From positions 29,381 to 93,380 of the forward strand of contig JBOFLF010000035.1 in assembly GCA_051657715.1 (NCBI GenBank): a DNA stretch of 64,000 nt. Direction: 5' to 3'. The position numbers were made by a program, and so were the translations under genes. Below are positions 25,832 to 34,024 of this stretch, in pieces. Below the pieces are notes generated by a model. It worked only from the letters and a program-made list of their open reading frames with translations, was not told where the DNA came from and searched no databases. Source of the stretch: JBOFBH01 sp051657715. GTDB lineage: Bacteria; Actinomycetota; Actinomycetes; Actinomycetales; Angustibacteraceae. The first letter of the stretch is position 1. Each line of letters begins with the position of its first letter.

Positions 25832-26905
25832 GTGCGCGAGGAGCCAACGTGGAGCGAGGGCCGGCAAGAGGATCGGGGCAGCGGCGTCCCGAGACATCCC
25901 CTCGCTCGGTCCAGGCACGACTTGGTCAGCCGCGACCCGGCCGGCCGCGATCTGACGGGCCGCGATCTGACGGGCCGCGATCTGACGGGCCGTACCTTGA
26001 TCGGCCGCGATCCGACCGCATCCGGCCCGACCGCATCCGGCCCAATCGGGATCGCCCGGGCTGGTCCCGATCGGATCAGCCTCGGCCGGGCCAGTTCTGA
26101 GCGAGCCGGCCTCGGCCGGGCCAGGGTGCGGTCGCATCGGCCGGGGTGGCGTGCCCGGTGCGACGGCGCGATGGTGGCGATGGCCGTCCGTACCGGGGTC
26201 AGCCCACGAGCGGTCGCCGGGTTCTTTGTCATCGCCGTCGCGGTTTTGGCGGTACTGGGCGTGCGTATGGCGGTCGCGCACCGCAGCGCCACGCCGATCC
26301 CGATCGTTCCGGTCTTCACGGACGGGGCGGCCGCTGATTCTCCTGGGCCAGGGCGGCCGACGTCGATCGGCGGCGGATCGCCGAGGCCTGCCGCGGTGCC
26401 GGGTGTGTCCCCGGCCGCGGTCTCGACGAGTGTTCCCGGGGCCAGCGCCGGGGCGGTGTGGGTGCATGTCGTCGGCCAGGTCGCGCGTCCGGGCGTGGTC
26501 CGGCTTCCCCTGGGTTCTCGAGTTCGGGACGCTGTGCGTGCTGCCGGGGGCGCTGGTCGCCGAGCCGACCTGGAGGCCATCAACCTGGCTCGACCACTGG
26601 TGGATGGTGAGCAGGTGGTGGTGCCTCGGCCAGGGCAGCTGCCCGTGGCCGCGGGCTCGACGCCTGGCACGCCACCATCAGGCGGTGCCGCGGGGACTGC
26701 TCTGAGTGGCGGCTCGGTGGTGGACCTCAACTCGGCGAGCGCGGAGCAGCTGGAGGAGCTGCCTGGTGTCGGGCCGGTGCTGGCCCAGCGCATCGTCCAG
26801 TGGCGGACCGATCACGGGCACTTCACCGCCGTTGATGAACTCGGTGAGGTGAGCGGGATCGGTGAGGCGATCCTGGAGCAGCTGCGTCCGCTGGTCCGGG
26901 TATGA
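25832..26905 (+). CDS. comEA: ComEA-type DNA-binding competence protein
   Basis: A 357-aa membrane-anchored DNA receptor that hands double-stranded DNA to the ComEC channel. From the N-terminus: a cytoplasmic Arg/Asp/Gly leader (about 120 residues) with 15-bp repeats, a membrane segment (AVAGFFVIAVAVLAVLGV), an SLBB domain (VHVVGQVARPGVVRLPLG), and tandem helix-hairpin-helix motifs (VVDLNSASAEQLEELPGVGP, then GEVSGIGEAILEQLRPL). The GTG at 25832 follows TAGCGT (25819-25824) by 7 nt, which indicates a leaderless mRNA. GAGGAG lies before another GTG at 25849 in a different frame; that frame ends at 26100 and is not used. It overlaps comEC as ATGA. Confidence 0.88.
   Translation: MREEPTWSEGRQEDRGSGVPRHPLARSRHDLVSRDPAGRDLTGRDLTGRDLTGRTLIGRDPTASGPTASGPIGIARAGPDRISLGRASSERAGLGRARVRSHRPGWRARCDGAMVAMAVRTGVSPRAVAGFFVIAVAVLAVLGVRMAVAHRSATPIPIVPVFTDGAAADSPGPGRPTSIGGGSPRPAAVPGVSPAAVSTSVPGASAGAVWVHVVGQVARPGVVRLPLGSRVRDAVRAAGGAGRRADLEAINLARPLVDGEQVVVPRPGQLPVAAGSTPGTPPSGGAAGTALSGGSVVDLNSASAEQLEELPGVGPVLAQRIVQWRTDHGHFTAVDELGEVSGIGEAILEQLRPLVRV
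25931..26050 (+). repeat. 15-bp in-frame tandem repeat array in comEA leader
   Basis: Eight consecutive 15-bp units, three of them exact (CGCGATCTGACGGGC), encode RDLTG-type repeats in the cytoplasmic N-terminus of ComEA. Confidence 0.88.
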
Positions 26906-29448
26906 GGCTGGCAAGGAGTCGCCTAGCAGCGGGTGCGGTGGCCGATCTGCGACTGCTGGTGCCGGCCCTGGTCGGGTGGGCCGCGGGAGCGCTCACGCTC
27001 GGTGCGCCGGTTCGCCCGCGGGTGATCGCGGGCAGCGCAGGTCTGGTCGTCGTCGCCGCGCTCTGGGTATGGCGATCCCGCCACCGCCGACGAGGTGGCA
27101 GGCACGCGGCATACCAGCCAGGCGCGGGCGTGTCTGCGTTCCTGCTCTCGACGGCGGCTGCGAGCGCTGTCGTGCTGGCCGCCGCACTGCATCAAGCGCG
27201 CAGCCAGGAGGGTCAGCTGTTGTGGCTTGCGCACGAGGCCGCGACCGTCTCGGCGGTTGGCACGGTGTCCGGTGATCCGCAACCTGTCCGGAGCCGTGGT
27301 GACGAGCGGGCCGAGCGGGTGTTCGTCCAGGTCCGGGTGCAGAGCGTGCAAGGCCGGGGTCGAGGTTCTCGGGCGTGGGGTCGGATCGTGGTGTTCGGTT
27401 CGTCCTCGTGGACGAGCGTCCGTCGTGGCGAGCGGGTGCGTTTCACCGGGCGCCTGCGACCTGCCTCCCCCGGCGAGGACGTGGTGGCAACCCTGGCCGC
27501 CCGGGGTCCGCCTGACCGCCTCGCGGTCGCCTCGCTCGTGGCTAGGGTCGCTGAGCACGTGCGGGCCGGTTTGCGGACCGCGTCGACGCCCCTGCACCCG
27601 GACGCACGTGGACTCCTGCCAGGGCTCGTCGTTGGTGACACCTCGCTGCAGTCGGCCGATCTTCAGGACGATCTTCGGTCGACTGGACTCACCCATCTGT
27701 CAGCAGTGAGCGGGAGCAACACCACGCTCGTCTGCGCCCTGGCGTTCGGCTTGGCCCGGGTCGCGGGCCTGGGACGGCGCGCCCGTGTTATCGGCGCCAG
27801 CCTGGTCCTTGCCGGGTTCGTGGTCCTGGCCCGCCCCGATCCCTCGGTGCTGCGCGCCGCCGTCATGGGTGCCGTCGGACTGCTCGCCGTGGTCGGTGGT
27901 CGCAGACGAATTGCGACCGGGGCTCTAGCGGCGGCGGTCCTGAGCCTGCTGGCCCTGGATCCATGGATGGCGAGGTCCTACGGGTTCTCCCTGTCGGTGC
28001 TGGCGACGCTCGGACTGGTCATATCGGCCGAGCCTTGGTCGAACGCCTTGTCGCGTTGGCTGCCGCGCTGGGTCGCGGTGGCCCTGGTCGTCCCGCTCGT
28101 CGCCCAGGTCTGGTGCGCCCCGGTCCTGGTGTTGCTCACGCCCTGGGTTTCCCTCAGCTCGTGGCCGGCCAACGTGCTGGCGGCACCGTTGGTGGCCCCG
28201 GCGACCGTCCTCGGCCTGGCGGCCGCTGTTTTCTCACCAGTCAGCTCTGAGCTGGCCGAGGCGCTGGCCCGGGTCGCGGGCATTCCGTGCCACGGCATCG
28301 CGCTGATCGCGCGGTCGTTCGCCGGGTGGTCCTGGTCTCGAGTTCCCTGGTTCCCCGGGGCCGCTGGAGCAGGTGCCATGGTGGTGATGCTGGTGGCTGC
28401 TCTCGGTCTGCTGCGCTGGGCGCGGTCGGATGTGGCGTCCCCGTCGGCTACCCGGCAGCCTTGGGCTGGGCCAGACTCGGTCCTCACGGTGGGGACCGAG
28501 GCCGTCCGGGCGGGTGGGTGGGCGCCGCGTGCTGGTCCGCGGCGGCGCCGGATCGTCCTCGCGACGGTGGCCGCCGCCGCGATCGCGGCGCTCGCCCCCT
28601 TGCCGCACCGGCTCGTCCGGTGGTCGGGGGCCGGCTGGCCCGGTGCGGGGTGGGCGATGGTGGCCTGCGACGTAGGCCAGGGGGATGCTCTGGTCCTGGC
28701 CACCGCCCCTGGTCGGGCCGTCCTCGTGGACGCCGGTCCCGACCCGCGGGCCATCGACAGCTGCCTGAGCCGGCTGGCCGTTCGGCAGCTGGACGCGATC
28801 GTGCTGACGCATTTCCACGCCGACCACGTCGATGGCCTGCTTGGGGCACTGCGCGGCCGACGGGTAGGGCGGATCATCGTCACCATCGTCGACGAACCCG
28901 CCGCGGCTGCCCGTCGCGTCGGTGCGCTGGCAGCCCGACACCGGTTGCCCGTCGAGCGAGTGGTCGACGGTTCCACCGACACCATCGGTGCGGTGAGCTG
29001 GCAGGTTCTGTGGCCCGCCCGGGTGGTGCGCGACGGCTCGATCGCCAACAACGCCAGCATCGTCATGCTGGTGCGCACCCGCGGGGTGCGGCTGCTCCTG
29101 CTCGGTGACATCGAGCCAGCAGCAGCCAGGCAGGTGGCCGATCGTCTTCGTCGCGATCAGTCGGGTGCGCACGTGGACGTGCTGAAGGTCGCCCACCACG
29201 GCTCGGGACGTCAGGACGCCTCGTTACTCGCAATCGCTAGACCGCGGCTCGCGGTGATCAGTGTGGGGGCCGGTAACGACTACGGGCACCCGGCGTCCAG
29301 CGTGATCCGTTCATTGACCGCCTCCGGGGCGGCGATCGCCCGGACCGATCAGCACGGCGACGTGGCGATCGGCGTCGACAGCGGACGGCTGGTGCTGGTC
29401 ACGGCTCGTTCCGGGGCTTCGGCCCGTAGCCCTCCGGGCGCCGGGTGA
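26902..29448 (+). CDS. comEC: ComEC/Rec2 DNA-uptake channel
   Basis: An 848-aa membrane protein forming the channel for single-stranded DNA entry. An N-terminal hydrophobic pair and OB-like region are followed by the Competence membrane domain (LRSTGLTHLSAVSGSNTTLV, then about eight helices). The C-terminal metallo-beta-lactamase-like domain has VLTHFHADHVDGLLGAL, LLLGDIEPAAARQ and KVAHHGSGRQDASLL. All three family parts are present and intact. It is co-translated with comEA, and holA follows 69 nt downstream, a common actinobacterial order. Confidence 0.95.
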   Translation: MRLARSRLAAGAVADLRLLVPALVGWAAGALTLGAPVRPRVIAGSAGLVVVAALWVWRSRHRRRGGRHAAYQPGAGVSAFLLSTAAASAVVLAAALHQARSQEGQLLWLAHEAATVSAVGTVSGDPQPVRSRGDERAERVFVQVRVQSVQGRGRGSRAWGRIVVFGSSSWTSVRRGERVRFTGRLRPASPGEDVVATLAARGPPDRLAVASLVARVAEHVRAGLRTASTPLHPDARGLLPGLVVGDTSLQSADLQDDLRSTGLTHLSAVSGSNTTLVCALAFGLARVAGLGRRARVIGASLVLAGFVVLARPDPSVLRAAVMGAVGLLAVVGGRRRIATGALAAAVLSLLALDPWMARSYGFSLSVLATLGLVISAEPWSNALSRWLPRWVAVALVVPLVAQVWCAPVLVLLTPWVSLSSWPANVLAAPLVAPATVLGLAAAVFSPVSSELAEALARVAGIPCHGIALIARSFAGWSWSRVPWFPGAAGAGAMVVMLVAALGLLRWARSDVASPSATRQPWAGPDSVLTVGTEAVRAGGWAPRAGPRRRRIVLATVAAAAIAALAPLPHRLVRWSGAGWPGAGWAMVACDVGQGDALVLATAPGRAVLVDAGPDPRAIDSCLSRLAVRQLDAIVLTHFHADHVDGLLGALRGRRVGRIIVTIVDEPAAAARRVGALAARHRLPVERVVDGSTDTIGAVSWQVLWPARVVRDGSIANNASIVMLVRTRGVRLLLLGDIEPAAARQVADRLRRDQSGAHVDVLKVAHHGSGRQDASLLAIARPRLAVISVGAGNDYGHPASSVIRSLTASGAAIARTDQHGDVAIGVDSGRLVLVTARSGASARSPPGAG

Positions 29449-29517
29449 GCTGGCCTCGGGGCGCGGGATAGGTTTCAGTCGGTGTGATCCGCACCGCGGT
29501 TCGATCGAGGAGGAGTC

Positions 29518-30618
29518 ATGGCCCGGTCGGCCCGTCAACGGGCGGCACCGGTCGTCGAGCCGGACCTCAGCGCGACGCTCCACCTGGTCACCGGTCCCGA
29601 AGACCTGCTGCGGGACCGCGCCGTCGAACGCATCGAGGGCGCGGTTCGGGATCAGCACCCGGACGTGCAGCTCGTCCGGGTGTACCCGGAGCGGTACAGC
29701 CCGGGGGACGTGACCGCGCGTGCGGCACCGTCGCTGTTCGCCGATCACACCGTCCTGGTGATCCGCGACCTGGAGGACGCCTCCGAGGATCTGCTCGTCG
29801 AGGTCCGCCGGCTCATCGCGGACATGCCCCCGCACATCGTCCTGGTCCTGAGCCACCGCGGCAGCCAACGTGGCAGCGCGGTCCTGGACGCCGCCCGGGC
29901 AGCGGGAGCCGCTGTCCACGAGTGCCCCGGCATCACCACGGACGCGGACCGCACCGCATTTATCGTCGCGGAGTTCCGGCGGGCTCGGCGCCAGGTCGAG
30001 CCCGCGGCGGCCGTGGCGCTCCTCGAAGCAGTCGGTCAGGATCTGCGAGAGCTAGCCGCTGCCTGTGCCCAGCTCATCGCGGACACCACAGGCGAAGCCG
30101 AATCGCCGACGGACCATCCCATGGGCTCTACCCCTCCGGTTCGCGAGCGCCCCGGTGCCCGTTCCGACCAGGTGTCGGTGGACGTAGCGACGGTGACGCG
30201 GTACTACGGAGGTCGGGTGGAGGCGACCGGCTTCAAGGTTGCGGATGCCGTCATCACCGGTCGTACCGACGAAGCCGTGGTCCTGCTCCGGCTCGCCCTC
30301 GTTAGCGGGGTAGACCCGGTGCCGATTGTCGCGGTGCTCGCCCTCGGGCTGCGGTCGTTGGCGAAGGTCGCGGACGCCGGGCCGGGCCGGTCGATCGATC
30401 TCGCGCGCCGCTTGGGCATGGCCCCCTGGCAGGTCGACAAAGCGCGGCGACAGCTGCGGGGGTGGTCCACGGCTGGGTTGGCCCGTGCGATCGAAGCAGT
30501 GGCGACCGCGGACCTCGCCGTCAAGGGTGGCCTTCCTTCGCCGTACCGCAAGGCCGGGAACCCGCGTCACGCCGCAGAGCGGGCCGTCCTGGAGATCGCC
30601 GCTGCCCGCCACATGTGA
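29518..30618 (+). CDS. holA: DNA polymerase III delta subunit
   Basis: A 366-aa clamp-loader subunit that opens the beta clamp during replication. Typical features are HLVTGPEDLLRDRAVERI at the N-terminus, the AAPSLFADHTVLVIRDLED segment, and a C-terminal collar domain ending YRKAGNPRHAAERAVLEI. A strong ribosome site (AGGAGGAG) precedes the ATG. About 25 extra polar residues (EAESPTDHPMGSTPPVRERP) sit between the ATPase-like lid domain and the collar, in a linker position. Synteny with comEA-comEC supports the call. Confidence 0.93.
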   Translation: MARSARQRAAPVVEPDLSATLHLVTGPEDLLRDRAVERIEGAVRDQHPDVQLVRVYPERYSPGDVTARAAPSLFADHTVLVIRDLEDASEDLLVEVRRLIADMPPHIVLVLSHRGSQRGSAVLDAARAAGAAVHECPGITTDADRTAFIVAEFRRARRQVEPAAAVALLEAVGQDLRELAAACAQLIADTTGEAESPTDHPMGSTPPVRERPGARSDQVSVDVATVTRYYGGRVEATGFKVADAVITGRTDEAVVLLRLALVSGVDPVPIVAVLALGLRSLAKVADAGPGRSIDLARRLGMAPWQVDKARRQLRGWSTAGLARAIEAVATADLAVKGGLPSPYRKAGNPRHAAERAVLEIAAARHM

Positions 30619-30868
30619 CCGACAGGACGCGACTTGCAGCCAGCTGCGGTAACGGGCGAGGCGGGGCCGTAGGTCAGCCAGGACAGGGCCACCTAAGACG
30701 TGCCCGATAGGTCAGCCACCGGTGAGTGATCAGCCGCTCATGCCTCGCGACACACCAGCCGCCGGTGAAGACAGAACCACGCGAGACCAGATTTGGCCGT
30801 CAAGACGGAACCCTGATAAGCCGGTGCCTTGCGACAGTTCAGGTTCAGCTAGTCCGTGGTGTCAGGTG
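30619..30868. other. Intergenic region between holA and rpsT
   Basis: 250 nt between two convergent genes. An 11-bp direct repeat (TAGGTCAGCCA) occurs at about 30670 and 30709. I see no gene and no convincing terminator hairpin. Confidence 0.5.
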
Positions 30869-31129
30869 TCAGAGCGTCGCGGCTTGTCGGGCGAGAGCCG
30901 ACTTGCGGTTGGCAGCCTGGTTCTTGTGGATGACTCCCTTGCTTACGGCCTTGTCGAGCTTGCGAGAAGCGACGTCAACCGCGGCGCGTGCCTGCTCGGC
31001 TTTGCCAGCGGCGATCGCCTCACGCGCATGACGCACGAAGGTCCGCAGCTCGCTCTTGACGGCTTTATTGCGTTCGGTGCGTTGCGCGTTGGTGCGGTTC
31101 CGCTTGATCTGGGACTTGATGTTGGCCAC
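30869..31129 (-). CDS. rpsT: 30S ribosomal protein S20
   Basis: An 86-aa basic protein that binds 16S rRNA early in small-subunit assembly. The sequence is diagnostic: ANIKSQIKRNRTNAQRTERN at the N-terminus and GVIHKNQAANRKSALARQA at the C-terminus, the normal full length. The start is GTG, with GGAG 7 nt upstream on the minus strand. Position between holA and lepA on the opposite strand is the standard actinobacterial arrangement. Confidence 0.98.
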   Translation of the reverse strand: MANIKSQIKRNRTNAQRTERNKAVKSELRTFVRHAREAIAAGKAEQARAAVDVASRKLDKAVSKGVIHKNQAANRKSALARQAATL

Positions 31130-31449
31130 GAATGAACTCCGTCTGTGTTGTCTGGGTCACGCCGGTTGGCAGCGGCGCGATGACGACCAACCCGACGCCA
31201 GAGGCGGTCACATGGCTGGTCGATGGACCTGCCATCAGGCTATCAGCGGGCCGCCCACACTGGCCAAGCCACGTCGGCGGGCGGCAACGCCGGCCACCAG
31301 TCGGCTACCGCCAAAATCTCTTCCGGCGCCTCAGCCTATCGCCGCGTCAGTCGTCGCGCGAAGGCTCTGACCGCTCGACGGCTCTGACGATGCGCGTCGG
31401 CTCCTTCAGGGATGGCGTCGGCGGAGATGGCGTCTGCCCATGTTGGCCG
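31130..31449. other. Intergenic region upstream of rpsT
   Basis: 320 nt between the end of the toxin pseudogene and the rpsT start. It must hold the rpsT promoter. A possible minus-strand -10 (TAGCCT) lies near 31240 with TTGGCC about 19 bp upstream, but spacing is poor. No other feature is evident. Confidence 0.4.
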
Positions 31450-32051
31450 TCATCGCCAGCCGTATTCTCGGCGTAGCACTGATGCGATCTCGTCGAAGCG
31501 GACTCGATCAAGGCTGACCGAGGACCGGCGGACCGAGTCCGGGGAGATCCGCAGCACCCGATCAACCCGAACCTCGCTGGGCGGCGTTGCCGGTCCCAGG
31601 CGCCGGTGCCGATGTCCACCCAGCTGCGGCCATCCCCTCGTGGTGCCACATCGTGGTCGCGGCTGGTCATCATCAGCGCCAGCAGCCAGGGCTCGTCTTG
31701 GCCCACGACCAGAACTGGCCGGTCCTTTCACTGGCGGTGATCCTCCTCGTAGGGAACCCAGGCCCACACCACCTCGCCTGGGTCAGGCAAGCCGTCGGCG
31801 ATGGGCCGGTAGCGGACCGTCGAACGGCCGGTGAAGTCGCCCGGATACCTGAGATCGAGGGGCGCTGAGGACCTGCCGCCACCACCGCTGCTGCCTCCAC
31901 CATCGCTACTGCTGCCGCTATTACCGCTGCCGCTTCCACTGCTGCTACCGGTTCGGTGCCGGCGGGGTCCGCGGCGTTGCCCGACCAGGTCGCGCGCGAT
32001 GCTCCGAGCGACCTGCCGACCGACGCGGACCAGCACGTTTTGCCACGCCAT
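31450..32051 (-). pseudogene. Decayed PemK/MazF-family toxin gene
   Basis: The minus strand encodes a recognisable PemK/MazF-like endoribonuclease broken twice. From the ATG at 32051 (AGAGGAG 6 nt upstream), a Gly/Ser linker leads to PGEVVWAWVPYEEDHRQ, then an in-frame TGA at 31728-31730. The same frame continues KDRPVLVVGQDEPWLLALMM and WVDIGTGAWDRQRRP. Near 31580 the frame then shifts by one base, and the C-terminus SEVRVDRVLRISPDSVRR ... REYGWR continues in another frame to 31450. Restoring one base and one codon gives a full family-length C-terminal domain. No antitoxin is adjacent. A sequencing error is possible for either lesion but less likely for both. Confidence 0.8.
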
Positions 32052-32131
32052 GCGTTTCTCCTCTGCCGGATCCACGGTCGTGGACCATCGTTGCTCACCT
32101 GGTGCTCAGGGCAGCATGGGAGACTGGCGTC

Positions 32132-34009
32132 GTGTCCCCGATGGCCCGTTCCGCGCTGCCGCCTGCCGCGACCCCGCCGGCTCAGATCCGCAACTTCGGC
32201 ATCATCGCTCACATCGACCACGGCAAGTCGACGCTGGCGGATCGGATGCTGCAGATCACCGGCATCGTCGATGAGCGGGCGATGCGGGCGCAGTACCTCG
32301 ACCGGATGGATATCGAACGGGAGCGGGGCATCACCATCAAGAGCCAAGCGGTCCGCTTGCCGTGGGCCGTCCAAAGGCCCGACGGTACGCTGGAATCCTT
32401 CGCGCTCAACATGATCGACACCCCAGGCCATGTCGATTTCACCTACGAGGTGTCCCGGTCTCTGGCTGCCTGCGAAGGTGCGGTGCTGCTCGTTGACGCG
32501 GCCCAGGGCATCGAGGCGCAGACCCTCGCCAACCTCTACCTGGCGATGGAGAACGACCTCGCGATCATCCCGGTGCTCAACAAGATCGACCTGCCGGCCG
32601 CGCAACCGCAGCGGTACGCCGAGGAGCTGGCCGGGCTGATCGGGTGCGACCAGGCGGATGTGCTGCTGGTCTCCGGCAAGACCGGCCATGGCGTCGAGGA
32701 TCTCCTGGACCAGATCATCGCCCGGGTGCCACCGCCGGTCGGCGACGCCACCGCGCCGGCCAGGGCGATGATCTTCGACTCCATCTACGACACCTATCGG
32801 GGCGTCGTCACGTACGTGCGGGTGATCGACGGTGCCCTGGCCGCCCGGGACCGGATCGTCATGCTGTCCACGAAGGCCCAGCATGAGCTGCTGGAGCTCG
32901 GAGTGTCCGCGCCCGAACCAGAGCCCACTCGAGGGCTCGGCGTCGGTGAGGTCGGGTACCTCATCACCGGGGTGAAGGACGTCCGCCAGTCCCGGGTCGG
33001 CGACACGGTCAGCAGGGCGGCGAAACCGGCTGCTGAGCCGCTGAGCGGCTACCGCGATCCTCGGCCGATGGTGTTCTCCGGGCTCTACCCGATCGACGGC
33101 TCGGACTACCCCGCCCTGCGCGATGCCCTGGACAAGCTGCGGCTCAACGACGCGGCGCTGGTCTACGAGCCGGAGACCTCCGCTGCGCTCGGGTTCGGGT
33201 TCCGGTGCGGGTTCCTCGGCATGTTGCATTTGGAGATCGTCCGAGAACGGCTGGAGCGCGAGTTCGGCCTCGACCTGATCGCGACCGCGCCGAACGTCGT
33301 CTACCAGGTCCGGATGGACGACGGCGCCCAGGTCGTCGTCACCAATCCGTCTGAGTTCCCGGCCGGGAAGGTCGCCGAGGTCACCGAACCGGTCGTTCGG
33401 GCGACGGTGCTGACGCCGGCCGAGTACATCGGCGCTGTCATGGAGTTGTGCCAGTCCCGCCGCGGCACCATGCGCGGGATGGACTATCTATCCCCGGACC
33501 GCGTCGAGATGCGGTACACCTTGCCGCTCGCTGAGATCGTCTTCGACTTCTTCGGCCTGCTGAAGTCCCGCACCCGCGGGTACGCGTCCTTGGACTATGA
33601 GCCGGACGGTGAGCAGAGCGCCGACCTGGTGAAGGTCGACATCCTGCTGCAGGGGGAGCGGGTCGACGCGTTCAGCGCGATCGTCCACCAGGACAAGGCG
33701 TACGCGTACGGGGTGATGATGGCCGGGCGACTGCGCGAGCTGATCCCGCGCCAGCAGTTCGAGGTGCCGATCCAGGCCGCGATCGGTTCTCGGGTCATTG
33801 CGCGGGAGACCATCCGGGCGATCCGCAAGGACGTCCTGGCCAAGTGCTACGGCGGTGACATCACCCGTAAGCGCAAGCTGCTGGAGAAGCAAAAGGAGGG
33901 CAAGCGGCGGATGAAGATGGTCGGCCGGGTGGAGGTGCCTCAGGGCGCGTTCATCGCCGCCTTGTCCACCGACGCGGCCTCGGACCAAGCAAACGGTAAG
34001 AAAGCCTGA
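32132..34009 (+). CDS. lepA: Elongation factor 4 (LepA)
   Basis: A 625-aa translational GTPase that acts on stalled or mistranslocated ribosomes. G-domain motifs are HIDHGKSTLADRM, ERGITIKSQAV, DTPGHVDF and NKIDLPAA; the LepA-specific C-terminal domain (KDVLAKCYGGDITRKRKLLE and KQKEGKRRMK) is complete. The GTG at 32132 is preferred because GGGAG lies 9 nt upstream; the ATG at 32141 and a start at 32102 are alternatives. It is divergent from the toxin pseudogene and near rpsT and holA, the usual neighbourhood. Confidence 0.97.
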   Translation: MSPMARSALPPAATPPAQIRNFGIIAHIDHGKSTLADRMLQITGIVDERAMRAQYLDRMDIERERGITIKSQAVRLPWAVQRPDGTLESFALNMIDTPGHVDFTYEVSRSLAACEGAVLLVDAAQGIEAQTLANLYLAMENDLAIIPVLNKIDLPAAQPQRYAEELAGLIGCDQADVLLVSGKTGHGVEDLLDQIIARVPPPVGDATAPARAMIFDSIYDTYRGVVTYVRVIDGALAARDRIVMLSTKAQHELLELGVSAPEPEPTRGLGVGEVGYLITGVKDVRQSRVGDTVSRAAKPAAEPLSGYRDPRPMVFSGLYPIDGSDYPALRDALDKLRLNDAALVYEPETSAALGFGFRCGFLGMLHLEIVRERLEREFGLDLIATAPNVVYQVRMDDGAQVVVTNPSEFPAGKVAEVTEPVVRATVLTPAEYIGAVMELCQSRRGTMRGMDYLSPDRVEMRYTLPLAEIVFDFFGLLKSRTRGYASLDYEPDGEQSADLVKVDILLQGERVDAFSAIVHQDKAYAYGVMMAGRLRELIPRQQFEVPIQAAIGSRVIARETIRAIRKDVLAKCYGGDITRKRKLLEKQKEGKRRMKMVGRVEVPQGAFIAALSTDAASDQANGKKA

Positions 34010-34024
34010 CCGACCTGCTCTGCC

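Noticed and set aside
25849..26100. 83-residue frame with a strong GAGGAG ribosome site before GTG 25849
   Set aside because: It is in a different frame from ComEA, is Arg/Asp/Pro-rich repeat shadow, and the leaderless GTG at 25832 explains comEA better.
31347..31706. 119-residue minus-strand frame as an independent gene
   Set aside because: It is the middle part of the broken MazF-like gene; its start is internal to the conserved domain.
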